Source: an uncultured Lachnospiraceae bacterium (GTDB lineage Bacteria; Bacillota_A; Clostridia; Lachnospirales; Lachnospiraceae). From it: a DNA stretch of 37,485 nucleotides. The position numbers were made by a program, and so were the translations under genes. Below, piece after piece: positions 23,312 through 31,519 of this stretch. The notes under the pieces were generated by a model that saw nothing but the letters and a program-made list of their open reading frames with translations, ran no database searches and was not told the origin of the DNA. The stretch is from the NCBI GenBank assembly GCA_947564305.1, contig CANOBT010000040.1, forward strand, positions 1 to 37,485. The letters run 5' to 3'. Position 1 is the first letter of the stretch. Every line of letters begins with the position of its first letter.

Positions 23312-24790
23312 TCAAAGCAGTACTTTCTGTACCGCCTTTTTCCAACCTTCATATTTTTTATTTCTCAATTCCTCCGCCATTTTAGGCTCATATTTTCGAC
23401 GGTTTAATTTATCAAAAATACTGGTATCCCAGATTCCCAATGCCAGTCCCGCCGCGTAGGCAGGCCCCATTCCTGACAGCTCATCCGTATCCGGAACCTG
23501 CACACCGATTCCGGCAATATCACTCTGAAACTGCATCAGATAGGCATTTTTTGTAGGACCGCCATCTACCCGGAGTTCATCGACCTTGACCTTGGAATCC
23601 TCACTCATGGCACTTATGACGTCCTGAATCTGATAGGCGATACATTCCACTCCCGCCCTTACAATCTCCGCCCTTGTGGTGGTGCGGGTCATTCCGGTCA
23701 GCATTGCGGTTGCACGGCTGTCCCAGTAGGGAGCTCCTAATCCCGAAAATGCGGGAATCAGATATAAAGCATCATCCGCTATAGCCTGTTCTGCGAGGGC
23801 TTGTGTCTCTTCCGGGCTGTCGATCATCTTTAAATCGTCTTTGAGCCAGGTGATAACCGCTCCCGTATAGTTTAAATTTCCTTCCAGTACATAATTGACT
23901 TTTCCGTCCATACTCCAGGCCAGGGAGGTCACTACCCCGTGTGTACTTAAAACCGGTGTCTCTCCGATATTCATCATAATCGAAGAACCAGTTCCGTAGG
24001 TGGACTTCATCATCCCCTTTTTTAAGCAACCCTGTCCAAAAAGCGCCCCATGGGAATCTCCCAATACTCCGTGAATCGGTACGGGATGAGGGAGCAGGCC
24101 TTCAAAATCTGTCTCCCCAAAATTGGAATTGGAGTCGCACACCTCCGGAAGATTTTTCCAATCAATCCCGAACAGGGCACAAATTTCCTCATCCCACTTC
24201 AAATCGAAAATATTAAAAAGCTGAGTCCTTGAAGCATTGGAATAATCGGTCTTATAAGATTTTCCGCCGGTCAGTTTGTAAACCACCCAGCTATCAATCG
24301 TTCCGTGGCACAGTTCACCGGCATCCGCCAACTCTTTGGCGCCTTCTACATTTTGCAGAATCCATGCAATCTTGGATGCAGGGAAATAGGGCGACAGATT
24401 CATCCCTGTCTTCTGCCGAATCTCTTCTGCCTTCCCGGATGCCGCTACCTTATCACAGATATCGACGGCGCGTGCGCACTGCCAAACCACAGCCTGACCT
24501 ACAGGCTCTCCGGTCGTACGGTTCCAGGCAAGGGATGTCTCCCTTTGATTACTGATTCCAACGCCTGCTACTTTGCTTTTATCTATCTGTGCCTCTTCCA
24601 ACAATTTTGCAGTGACATAGATAATATTATGATAAATCTCCATCGGGTTATGGGAAACCCAGCCTTTGTCATTGATAATCTGCTCATGCGCCTGGTCTTT
24701 CCTTTTGATCAGGCTGCCGGATGCGTCAAATAAAAGGGCCTTTGTTCCCTGCGTGCTCTGGTCTATACTGATAATATATTGTTCTGACAT
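23312..24790 (-). CDS. FGGY-family sugar kinase, probable apulose kinase
   Basis: The 492-residue kinase has the FGGY fold. The N-terminal phosphate loop is IISIDQSTQGTKALLFD. GVGISNQRETSLAWNR and HGVLGDSHGALFGQG (with the catalytic Asp) come next. STYGTGSSIMMNIGE and the second signature VDGGPTKNAYLMQFQSDI follow. It resembles glycerol kinases at first sight (YGTGSS, SGLGAPYWDS), but the SxQGTKALLFD start and the sugar-gene context argue for a ketose substrate. In the known transketolase-type apiose route this enzyme phosphorylates D-apulose. It sits directly after the transketolase C-subunit gene. ATG 24790 (MSEQYIIS) is chosen over the codon at 24802 for spacing to AAGGA. Specificity is inferred from context. 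Confidence 0.85.
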   Translation of the reverse strand: MSEQYIISIDQSTQGTKALLFDASGSLIKRKDQAHEQIINDKGWVSHNPMEIYHNIIYVTAKLLEEAQIDKSKVAGVGISNQRETSLAWNRTTGEPVGQAVVWQCARAVDICDKVAASGKAEEIRQKTGMNLSPYFPASKIAWILQNVEGAKELADAGELCHGTIDSWVVYKLTGGKSYKTDYSNASRTQLFNIFDLKWDEEICALFGIDWKNLPEVCDSNSNFGETDFEGLLPHPVPIHGVLGDSHGALFGQGCLKKGMMKSTYGTGSSIMMNIGETPVLSTHGVVTSLAWSMDGKVNYVLEGNLNYTGAVITWLKDDLKMIDSPEETQALAEQAIADDALYLIPAFSGLGAPYWDSRATAMLTGMTRTTTRAEIVRAGVECIAYQIQDVISAMSEDSKVKVDELRVDGGPTKNAYLMQFQSDIAGIGVQVPDTDELSGMGPAYAAGLALGIWDTSIFDKLNRRKYEPKMAEELRNKKYEGWKKAVQKVLL

Positions 24791-24817
24791 GATTTTCACC
24801 ATCCTTGACAGGTCTAA

Positions 24818-25747
24818 CTACACCAATTCCAAAGCACACTTCACGATTCCGTCTGCATTCAGGCCATAATGGTCGAATACTTCCTTCGATGTACCGGTAA
24901 TCACAGGAGCATCCGGCAGAGCAAGGTTTACCACTTTCCTTGGGCACTCGCTTCCTACTACCTGACTCACCATGGAGCCCAAACCGCCGTAAGGTGCATG
25001 TTCTTCTACCGTAATGACTGCCTTTGCGGCGGATGCGGCTTTTATAATGGTTTCTTTGTCCAAAGGTTTGATGCAGTACATGTCTACTACCGTCGCATGA
25101 ATCCCTTTTGACTCCAGGATTTTAGCGGCATCGGCTGCCGGTTTTACCATCTCTCCACAAGCAATAATCGCAATGTCAGCCCCTTCTGTCAATACAGTTG
25201 CCTTATCCATTTCAAATGGCACGTTTCCTTCCTCGTAAACATCCTCCACCGGATTTCTGCCCACTCGGATATATGCTGGTTTTTCATCTTTTAAGAGAGC
25301 TTTGAAGAGGTACTCTGTCTGGAGGCGGTCACTTGGAATGTAAACCCTCATATTCGGAATCGAGCACATCGCCGCAATGTCCTGCGCCGAATGATGGCTC
25401 ATTCCCAGCGCCCCGTAGCTGACTCCGCCGCTGATTCCGATTAATTTTACATTGGTGTTGGAATAAGCCACATCCACCTTGCACTGCTCATAACTTCTGG
25501 TGCTCAGGAAACTGGCCGGAGATGCTGCATAAGGTTTCTTCCCGCATTTTGCAAGTCCTGCGGAAATACTGACCAGGTTCTGCTCTGCGATTCCGACTTC
25601 CACAAACTGTTCCGGACAGCTTTCTGCAAATTTTGTCAGTGATGCACTTCCTCTGGAATCACTACAGAGTGCCACGATTTCTTTATCTTCTTTTGCCGCT
25701 TCAACTAATACATCACAAATCACCTGTCTGTTTGCTATTTTATTCAT
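24818..25747 (-). CDS. Transketolase, C-terminal subunit (probable apulose-4-phosphate transketolase subunit)
   Basis: The 309-residue protein corresponds to the pyrimidine-binding and C-terminal domains of transketolase. It has VEVGIAEQNLVSISAGLAK (the Glu that activates thiamine diphosphate), YEQCKVDVAYSNTNVKLIG, SYGALGMSHHSAQDIA and the C-domain VITVEEHAPYGGLGSMV. It overlaps the N-terminal subunit gene by 8 bp, so the two are made together and form the active enzyme. Split transketolases serve general pentose metabolism or special sugars. Here the kinase, isomerase and GH140-like neighbours point to D-apulose 4-phosphate, giving dihydroxyacetone phosphate and transferring a two-carbon unit to glyceraldehyde 3-phosphate. 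A sulfosugar role is the main alternative. Confidence 0.9.
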   Translation of the reverse strand: MNKIANRQVICDVLVEAAKEDKEIVALCSDSRGSASLTKFAESCPEQFVEVGIAEQNLVSISAGLAKCGKKPYAASPASFLSTRSYEQCKVDVAYSNTNVKLIGISGGVSYGALGMSHHSAQDIAAMCSIPNMRVYIPSDRLQTEYLFKALLKDEKPAYIRVGRNPVEDVYEEGNVPFEMDKATVLTEGADIAIIACGEMVKPAADAAKILESKGIHATVVDMYCIKPLDKETIIKAASAAKAVITVEEHAPYGGLGSMVSQVVGSECPRKVVNLALPDAPVITGTSKEVFDHYGLNADGIVKCALELV

Positions 25748-26573
25748 GGAGCAGCGCCTCCTTTCTCTCTTTTAAATCTTTCTTAATCTGTGCCAGTTCT
25801 TCCGCATTTGGAACCTTATGGTGCCATGGCGCTTTATTCTCCATGACCGGTGAACCTTTTCCTTTGACGGTGTTGGCTATCAATACGGTAGGTTTTCCTT
25901 TGACTGTTTTTGCTTCCTCAAATGCATCCTTTAACTGTGAAATATCGTTTCCATCTGCCACATCAATTACGTGCCAGCCAAATGCACGGAATCTTTCGTG
26001 CAAATCGTCATGCGCCATCACGTCTTCTGTATTTCCTGAAATCTGCAGGCGGTTTCTATCTACTACTGCACAAAGATTATCCAGTTTATAATGGCTCGCT
26101 GCCATTGCTCCTTCCCAAACAGAGCCTTCTGCCAGCTCTCCATCTCCCATCACCGTATAGGTCCGGCAGGTCTGTCCATTCATCTTAGCTGCCAGTGCCA
26201 TTCCTACACAGACCGGAAGACCGTGTCCCAAAGAACCGGAGTTCATCTCGATACCAGGTAATTTGTTGTTTGGATGTCCGATGTATTTCGAACCAAATTT
26301 ACTAAATTGTTCAACGACTTCTTTGATTGGGAAAAATCCTTTTTCCGCCAGTACTGCATAATAAGCCTCCATGGAGTGCCCTTTACTCATAACAAATTTA
26401 TCGCGGTCCGGGTCATCCATATTTTCCGGACTGATATTCATCTGTTCAAAATAAAGCTCTGTCAGGATTTCCATAACACTCATGTCACCGCCGATATGTC
26501 CGGCTTTTCCTTCTACAATGATATCAATGGTATTTTCCCGCAGTTCATAAGCCAATGCCTTCAGATTGCTCAT
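25740..26573 (-). CDS. Transketolase, N-terminal subunit (thiamine-diphosphate domain)
   Basis: The 277-residue subunit carries the thiamine diphosphate and metal-binding half. GKAGHIGGDMSVMEILTELY opens it. DKFVMSKGHSMEAYYAVLAE and MNSGSLGHGLPVCVGMALA follow. The diphosphate motif is VMGDGELAEGSVWEGAMAAS, then LCAVVDRNRLQISG. All key positions are present. The start overlaps the isomerase stop (ATGA) and the end overlaps the C-subunit gene, so the operon is tightly coupled. This tight linkage to an isomerase and a sugar kinase, rather than to general pentose genes, argues for a dedicated catabolic enzyme. It is cytosolic. Confidence 0.92.
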   Translation of the reverse strand: MSNLKALAYELRENTIDIIVEGKAGHIGGDMSVMEILTELYFEQMNISPENMDDPDRDKFVMSKGHSMEAYYAVLAEKGFFPIKEVVEQFSKFGSKYIGHPNNKLPGIEMNSGSLGHGLPVCVGMALAAKMNGQTCRTYTVMGDGELAEGSVWEGAMAASHYKLDNLCAVVDRNRLQISGNTEDVMAHDDLHERFRAFGWHVIDVADGNDISQLKDAFEEAKTVKGKPTVLIANTVKGKGSPVMENKAPWHHKVPNAEELAQIKKDLKERKEALLHE

Positions 26574-27982
26574 AATGTTACATCCTCCCCTCGCAGATAT
26601 GCTTTTACGTCTTCCTCAATCGGGTCATACAAATCTGGTGTAATTCCCATATATTTACATGCTTCATACAAAACCGGAACAACATTTTCATGGATGCCTA
26701 CGCAATGATGAATGTAAGGGCCTTCCACGATTTTTGCTTCCAGGCGTTTGATATTATCCACTTCCACCCAGAGATAAGTTCCCATTCCCTTCGGGCCGTC
26801 GATTCCTGTTGCATTTCCAAGAAGAAGGGAATACTCTCCGTGGTCTCCGTCGAATCTTACCAGTGTCACCTTGCCGTGCTGTGCCTCCGCGGTAATGCTT
26901 CCTGGATGGTCAAATGCCAGAGGATAGGTAATCTTCGGTGTCTCTTTTGCCACGGAAATCGGCCATGGGCCGCAGTGCTGCAGCAGTTCCCCATTTGCCA
27001 CGTCCGGATGACGGATGGTCCAGTCTGCAAAGAAGCTTCTCTTCTCGTCCATACCTGCCGCCTCGGTTATCAAAGCAGTGATGGCGCCATGAATATCGGT
27101 CTCGCACACAACCGGAATTCCTTCCTCGTTCATAAGGGCATTTGCCGCACAGGGCATGATGCCAATCTCCGACTGGAGCTGGTTCCAGCACTGGATTGCC
27201 GCCGCCTGACAGCCGTACTGGTTGACCAGACGCTTCATAGCCACTTTCAATGCCGCCACATTTTCCAGCTCTTCATCCTTGACACAGATTTCCATATTTT
27301 CACGGCAATACTGCATCACCTCTGCAACCTCGTTTGCCTCTTCCTTTGCTTTCTTCATCTCGTCGGTCAGCTCCGGCATAGGAATGGGAGTGAGCTGAAT
27401 GTTGAATTTCTCCAGAAGTTCTCCTTCATTGCACATGGTAGACCAGAATTCGTATGGACGGGTAGAAATCTGTAAAATACGGATGTTCCGGAAGGTCTTC
27501 ACTACATTGCAGACTGCAAGGAAATCCCGCAAGCCACGTTCAAACACCGGGTCGTCCAGACGGCAGTTGGTCAGATATGTAAAGGGAACGTTGAACCGGC
27601 GAAGCACTTTTCCGGTAGCAAACAGTCCGCACTGGGTATCCCGAAGTCTGGTTCCATCTTCCTCCGGCCGCTCATCTAATGGGCCCCATAAGAGAACCGG
27701 CACATTTAAATCCTTTGCCAATCTGGCACATTCAAATTCGGTTCCAAAGTTACAATGTGGAAGGAAAAGCCCGTCTATTTTTTCCCGTTTGAATTTTTCC
27801 GTAATTTTGATGCGGTCTGCGTCATCATAGAGTAAACCTTCCTCGTTGATATCTGTAATATCAACAAAATCGATATTGAGTTCCTTCAAACGCTGTGCCG
27901 TTAATCCACGGTATTTCACTGCGTCCGGTGCACTGAAGATGCTTCTTCTGGTAGGCGCGTAGCCAATTTTGATGGTTGCCAT
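26570..27982 (-). CDS. L-fucose/L-arabinose isomerase-fold protein, probable D-apiose isomerase
   Basis: The 470-residue protein has the fucose isomerase layout. The N-terminal Rossmann-like part has GLFLPHCNFGTEFECARLAK and VPVLLWGPLDERP. A central region is followed by a C-terminal barrel domain with FDHPGSITAEAQHGKVTLVR. Candidate metal ligands are E294, D296 and H298 in VVCETDIHGAITAL, D320 in FFADWTIRHP, and a late His in GPYIHHCVGIHENV. It is the first gene of the operon (ATG 27982 after GGAGG). It should convert an aldose to a ketose for the FGGY kinase; apiose to apulose fits the neighbours. Characterised apiose isomerases, as I recall, are of a different TIM-barrel family, so this may be a replacement. 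Substrate is inference. Confidence 0.82.
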   Translation of the reverse strand: MATIKIGYAPTRRSIFSAPDAVKYRGLTAQRLKELNIDFVDITDINEEGLLYDDADRIKITEKFKREKIDGLFLPHCNFGTEFECARLAKDLNVPVLLWGPLDERPEEDGTRLRDTQCGLFATGKVLRRFNVPFTYLTNCRLDDPVFERGLRDFLAVCNVVKTFRNIRILQISTRPYEFWSTMCNEGELLEKFNIQLTPIPMPELTDEMKKAKEEANEVAEVMQYCRENMEICVKDEELENVAALKVAMKRLVNQYGCQAAAIQCWNQLQSEIGIMPCAANALMNEEGIPVVCETDIHGAITALITEAAGMDEKRSFFADWTIRHPDVANGELLQHCGPWPISVAKETPKITYPLAFDHPGSITAEAQHGKVTLVRFDGDHGEYSLLLGNATGIDGPKGMGTYLWVEVDNIKRLEAKIVEGPYIHHCVGIHENVVPVLYEACKYMGITPDLYDPIEEDVKAYLRGEDVTL

Positions 27983-28174
27983 GTTCAAATCCTCCGTTTC
28001 TTGTAATGATTTTCAGTTTCGAAAAAATGCTGACCTTTTTGGTTAAGTCTTGCTTTTCTTAATATGAATAATAAGATATTATCCACTTAATTTCACCTTG
28101 ATATTTAGAATTTTTAACTAAATTTTTACTGAACTATATCTATTAAAGAAATGGTTTAATTTATACAACAAAAA

Positions 28175-28201
28175 ACAGAGGCATGCAGAAATTGCCTCTG
28201 T
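28175..28201 (-). terminator. Intrinsic terminator of the ATPase/TOPRIM pair
   Basis: ACAGAGGCA (28201-28193 on the minus strand) pairs perfectly with TGCCTCTGT (28183-28175) around a 9-nt loop and runs into TTTTTTG. It lies 14 bp after the TOPRIM gene stop. The 227-bp gap that follows to the isomerase gene has several AT-rich promoter-like pairs (for example TTGTAT and TAATAG 17 apart near 28.15 kb), none strong. It also has the inverted repeat ATTTAG/CTAAAT near 28.12 kb. Confidence 0.85.
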
Positions 28202-28215
28202 CATCATATTCACAC

Positions 28216-28947
28216 TCAAGAAATACAAAATTCGGAAAATTCTTCATAAAATTTCATAAAACTAATCGGACACTTCTCTTTCAATGTATCAATTGATGTT
28301 TCCTCTGCGACAGCCACATATTGTTCCCTGTCTGGCACCTCATGATATTGCTCAAAAACCCTTTTCATATAATTCTTAGGATAATCACTAGATGGATTAT
28401 TCTTTTCTCCCCAAATCAGTTCTGGTTTCGAAGGAAGTTTCACCTTCCCCGGTTCTGAACCAAAACATTTTTTATATGCTTTTTTATCAGATAGGAGCCA
28501 GCATTCTATCATTTTTAATGAAATCATCGGAATACCTTCCCACTGTTCATTTTCTGCCAATTGCAATCCCTGAATAACATCAGAATGTATTTTCTCAAAA
28601 TGCTTTCTGCAATTTGTTTCATCTTTTTGGCTGCCTGCAGGTGACTTATCCGTATCGCAATAAAAAATCCCTCTTGTGTATCCTTGATTTATTGCATAGA
28701 CAGAAAACCTACGTGCAGGTATTCCTTTTCCATCCACATTTCTTAAATGCCGCATACCTAGTTTTCTTCTTTTCTTTCCATCAATCAATTCTTTTTCTAC
28801 ATAGTCGATTTTTAATTCCACATGCATCTCTTTTGCACACTTTTGAAGAAGAGATATTATAGTTCCCGGATGCCACTCCCCTCTTGAATCTTTCCATCCA
28901 TAGTCATCTGGTCCTTCACCGTATACCAGTATCTTTAGAATTTTCAC
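28216..28947 (-). CDS. TOPRIM/DUF4276-like protein paired with AAA ATPase
   Basis: The 243-residue protein starts with a GTG that overlaps the ATPase stop (GTGA) after GGCGGAGGAAA. Near its start ILVYGEGPDDYG puts an acidic residue (E11) after the first strand, and GIFYCDTDKSPAG gives a D-x-D pair (D98, D100). Together these form the E...DxD metal site of TOPRIM nuclease-like folds. MISLKMIECWLLSDKKAYKK and the C-terminal helices resemble DUF4276. Proteins of this kind act as nucleases or effectors beside OLD-like ATPases. No TM helix or signal peptide is present. A role as the effector of a two-gene defence module is inference; a regulatory ATPase partner without defence role is possible. 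Confidence 0.75.
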   Translation of the reverse strand: MKILKILVYGEGPDDYGWKDSRGEWHPGTIISLLQKCAKEMHVELKIDYVEKELIDGKKRRKLGMRHLRNVDGKGIPARRFSVYAINQGYTRGIFYCDTDKSPAGSQKDETNCRKHFEKIHSDVIQGLQLAENEQWEGIPMISLKMIECWLLSDKKAYKKCFGSEPGKVKLPSKPELIWGEKNNPSSDYPKNYMKRVFEQYHEVPDREQYVAVAEETSIDTLKEKCPISFMKFYEEFSEFCIS

Positions 28948-30137
28948 GAAATATTTCCTCCGCCAAGCAGCTTGTCAATAATCTCAGAATTGCTCATATT
29001 CATCAGTATTTCTCCCGGATACAAATAGTCCAATTTTTCATTTAGCTGATTATTTTCTGTCAAAGTACTACATTCACAAAATCCTGTTTGTGGATTTCGA
29101 TACATATATCTGATATTATTTTTTTCTACATAATCCAAAAATATCGGGCTATGGGTTGTTACTATCATTTGACTGCTTTTTTCCTTGCAGTTGTCATTTA
29201 ATATATTGATAATTTTTTCTGCATAGTCCAGATTAATCCCATTTTCTATTTCATCCAAAAGCATCACGCCCTTTTTATCCATCTCGCAAATAGCCAGAAA
29301 TGCCAATAATCGAAGTGTTCCATCACTCATATTTTTTGATTCAATAGTCAGCAGCTTTGTATCAAACTTTTCTTCCATAACCAGTTGTGTCCATCCTGGC
29401 TTTCCCTTTGTTTTTGCCTCAACCTTTACAATTCTGTCTCCTATGACGTTCTTTATCTTATCGGCAAATTTCTCTTTTTGTTCCGGCTTCATCGTTTTTA
29501 TAAAGGACGGTAATTTCTCTCCTGCACTTCCAATCGTATCTACATCTCCTCTACTGGATAGACGCATTTTTTCCGGTGAAAGCAGTTCAAATGAATCTGA
29601 ATGATGCCAAAAATCTTTTAAAGCCTGCAAGATTGGGTATTCACTAACATCCATCACCTTTAAAAGAGAAGAATTCAATTCTAGTTTTGGTAAGGCTACC
29701 TTTTTGCCATTAATATTATTTCGGATATAATTATTGGTTGATTTTGATGCATAGCAAAGCAACACATCTCTCTTTTTTTCATTGTAAACAGATACCAGTT
29801 CATAAGCTAATTTTAATGTATTTTTCTGTGCATTTGCCAAAATATGCATCTCCCAACACAGAGAAACGTATTGAGATTCTACCGGTAATTCCATTTCACA
29901 TGAAAATGAAATAGTCTGCAATTTCCCCAATTGAGATTTTATATCTGATACTTTCCATCCTCGTCTTTCTAAAATAACTGCAAAATCTTCTTTCGTTAGA
30001 TTAGAAATGAAATCTAATACTTGCAATATCGTACTTTTTCCCGACATATTATTACCAACGATAACCGTAAACTGCTCTAAATTCATCGTAAATAAATTTA
30101 GTGCCTTGAAATTGTCTACAAATAATTTTTTTATCAA
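28944..30137 (-). CDS. AAA ATPase (AAA_21 / OLD-like)
   Basis: The protein of about 397 residues begins IKKLFVDNFKALNLFTMN, typical of AAA_21 ATPases. Walker A is VGNNMSGKSTILQVL. A long insertion follows. The signature reads NMSDGTLRLLAFLAI, Walker B KGVMLLDEIENGI and the switch histidine MIVTTHSPIFLDYV, all intact. The TTG at 30137 lies eight bases after GGAGGAAA and gives the family's usual N-terminus; the ATG at 30152 is the alternative. It is translationally coupled to the TOPRIM-like gene. ATPase plus TOPRIM pairs include the PARIS and other OLD-related anti-phage systems. Three inverted repeats lie upstream. Confidence 0.85.
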   Translation of the reverse strand: MIKKLFVDNFKALNLFTMNLEQFTVIVGNNMSGKSTILQVLDFISNLTKEDFAVILERRGWKVSDIKSQLGKLQTISFSCEMELPVESQYVSLCWEMHILANAQKNTLKLAYELVSVYNEKKRDVLLCYASKSTNNYIRNNINGKKVALPKLELNSSLLKVMDVSEYPILQALKDFWHHSDSFELLSPEKMRLSSRGDVDTIGSAGEKLPSFIKTMKPEQKEKFADKIKNVIGDRIVKVEAKTKGKPGWTQLVMEEKFDTKLLTIESKNMSDGTLRLLAFLAICEMDKKGVMLLDEIENGINLDYAEKIINILNDNCKEKSSQMIVTTHSPIFLDYVEKNNIRYMYRNPQTGFCECSTLTENNQLNEKLDYLYPGEILMNMSNSEIIDKLLGGGNIS

Positions 30138-30191
30138 TACACTTTCCTCCATCCACTTTCCGAGAGTACTTTTATCATAATCAGCATACAA

Positions 30192-30289
30192 ATGATATGA
30201 AAGGATTATATCATATGTCACCAATTTTCGCAGAAAATTGATGACCTGCTTGCGCCTCAGTGCAATTCATTATATCATAACTGCACTGA
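30192..30289 (-). promoter_or_regulatory. Three inverted repeats and two TATAAT boxes before the ATPase gene
   Basis: ATGATAT/ATATCAT (30192-30198, 30208-30214), CAATTTTC/GAAAATTG (30222-30229, 30233-30240; 3-nt loop) and TCAGTGCA/TGCACTGA (30257-30264, 30282-30289) lie in a row. A minus-strand TATAAT falls within the first repeat (30210-30205) and within the last (30274-30269). Neither has a good -35, so an activator may be needed, or bound repressor would cover the -10. Confidence 0.5.
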
Positions 30290-30337
30290 CTTGTGTGTAA
30301 ATCTTTGCTCGTACAAAGGTATTTTTTCTCCTTTTTA

Positions 30338-30366
30338 TTGCAATATATTACAAAAGCAGGCATAAT
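30338..30366 (+). promoter_or_regulatory. Promoter of the second LacI-family gene
   Basis: TTGCAA (30338-30343) and CATAAT (30361-30366) are 17 bases apart, 100 bp before the regulator ATG. Confidence 0.55.
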
Positions 30367-30465
30367 AAAAATACCTTGTCGGACAAAGTCCCCACACACT
30401 GAATGGATATGCATTACAGGATGCATTTTGAATATGATTTAAGAAGAATTACAAGGAGACATCCC

Positions 30466-31476
30466 ATGAAAATCACCGCCAAAGAACTTGCTAAAAAACT
30501 GAATTTATCCGCCGCCGCAGTCAGCATTGCATTGAACGGTAAACCCGGCGTCAGTACAAAGACGAGAAAGCTGGTTCTGGAAGCTGCGGAAAAATATGGT
30601 TACGATTTTACACGAATTTCAGAGAAAAAGCGAATTACAGGCACCGTATATTTCTGTATCTATAAAAAACATGGGGCTGTCGTAGGAGATACCCCTTTCT
30701 TTTCTGAAGTTTCTGAAGGAATTGCAGATGGATGCAAAAAAGCTGAATATCGGATGAAAATCACGTATTTATATGAGGATGGAGAGCTGGAGCGAGAGAT
30801 TGAGGAGATTCAGTTTTCGGACTGTGTGGGAATGATTCTTCTTGGAACAGAAATGACATCAGAGGACTACAAGCATTTTTCTCACCTTCCTTTTCCAGTC
30901 ATCCTTCTGGATACTGCCATGGAGGGGGTAGCCTGCGATTGTGTTCTAATGGACAATGTTCTGGGGGCATTCCAGGCTGCCAGCTTCTTGATTAAACATA
31001 CAGGAAAACAGCCGGGATACCTCCACTCCTTCTATCCAATCAGTAATTTTAACGAACGGAGAGAAGGTTTTTTCAAGGCAATCCATACTCATGGAATGTC
31101 TTCTTCTAGTTCTATTGTACATCAGCTCCCGCCATCCGTAGACGGCGCATACACAGACATGCTGGGAGTGCTAAAGCAGGGCGCTCCTATTGCATCTGCT
31201 TATTTTGCAGACAATGACTGGATTGCCATTGGTGCCATTAAGGCATTCAAAAAAATGGGTTATCGGATTCCGAAAGATATCTCGATTATCGGTTTTGATG
31301 ATATTCCTTTTTGCACGGTCATAGAGCCTTCTCTGACTACCATTCATGTTCATAAACGGACCATGGGTAAAATTGCGGTTTCCCACCTGATGAAACGACT
31401 GAATGAGCCCAACATACCTCCCTCCAAAATCAGGCTTGGCACGGAATTGGTTTTGAGGCGCTCGGTGAGCAGGTAG
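30466..31476 (+). CDS. LacI-family transcriptional regulator
   Basis: The 336-residue regulator has an HTH in MKITAKELAKKLNLSAAAVS and IALNGKPGVSTKTRKLVLEA. A sugar-binding-protein-like domain follows, with a typical family C-terminal stretch IPKDISIIGFDDIPFCTVIE and HKRTMGKIAVSHLMKRLNE. ATG 30466 follows AAGGAGAC and starts the HTH directly; an ATG at 30403 would add 21 unlikely residues. It is divergent from the ATPase/TOPRIM pair and separated by that pair from the apiose-type operon. The likely target is the sugar operon rather than the ATPase genes, but no shared operator sequence was identified. Confidence 0.92.
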   Translation: MKITAKELAKKLNLSAAAVSIALNGKPGVSTKTRKLVLEAAEKYGYDFTRISEKKRITGTVYFCIYKKHGAVVGDTPFFSEVSEGIADGCKKAEYRMKITYLYEDGELEREIEEIQFSDCVGMILLGTEMTSEDYKHFSHLPFPVILLDTAMEGVACDCVLMDNVLGAFQAASFLIKHTGKQPGYLHSFYPISNFNERREGFFKAIHTHGMSSSSSIVHQLPPSVDGAYTDMLGVLKQGAPIASAYFADNDWIAIGAIKAFKKMGYRIPKDISIIGFDDIPFCTVIEPSLTTIHVHKRTMGKIAVSHLMKRLNEPNIPPSKIRLGTELVLRRSVSR

Positions 31477-31519
31477 GAATTCCGTACAAAAATGTTATTG
31501 TTGTATAGGAGGTCATGTG

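Noticed and set aside
23312..24790. Annotation as glycerol kinase
   Set aside because: It has FGGY motifs shared with glycerol kinase, but the start differs, and glycerol uptake or dehydrogenase genes are absent. The sugar operon context favours a ketose kinase.
26690..27475. 261-residue plus-strand frame opposite the isomerase gene
   Set aside because: It is a mirror frame of a well-supported gene. Its His/Cys-rich, low-complexity-like composition is typical of antisense translation.
21728..27982. Sulfoquinovose (sulfo-transketolase) pathway
   Set aside because: Fucose-isomerase fold plus split transketolase would fit. However, there is no GH31 sulfoquinovosidase, sulfoacetaldehyde reductase or sulfonate exporter, and an FGGY kinase and DUF4038 hydrolase are present instead. 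It is kept only as an alternative.
28216..30152. PARIS (AriA-AriB) system
   Set aside because: The ATPase type is similar, but the small protein does not look like DUF4435. Calling it PARIS would overstate the evidence.
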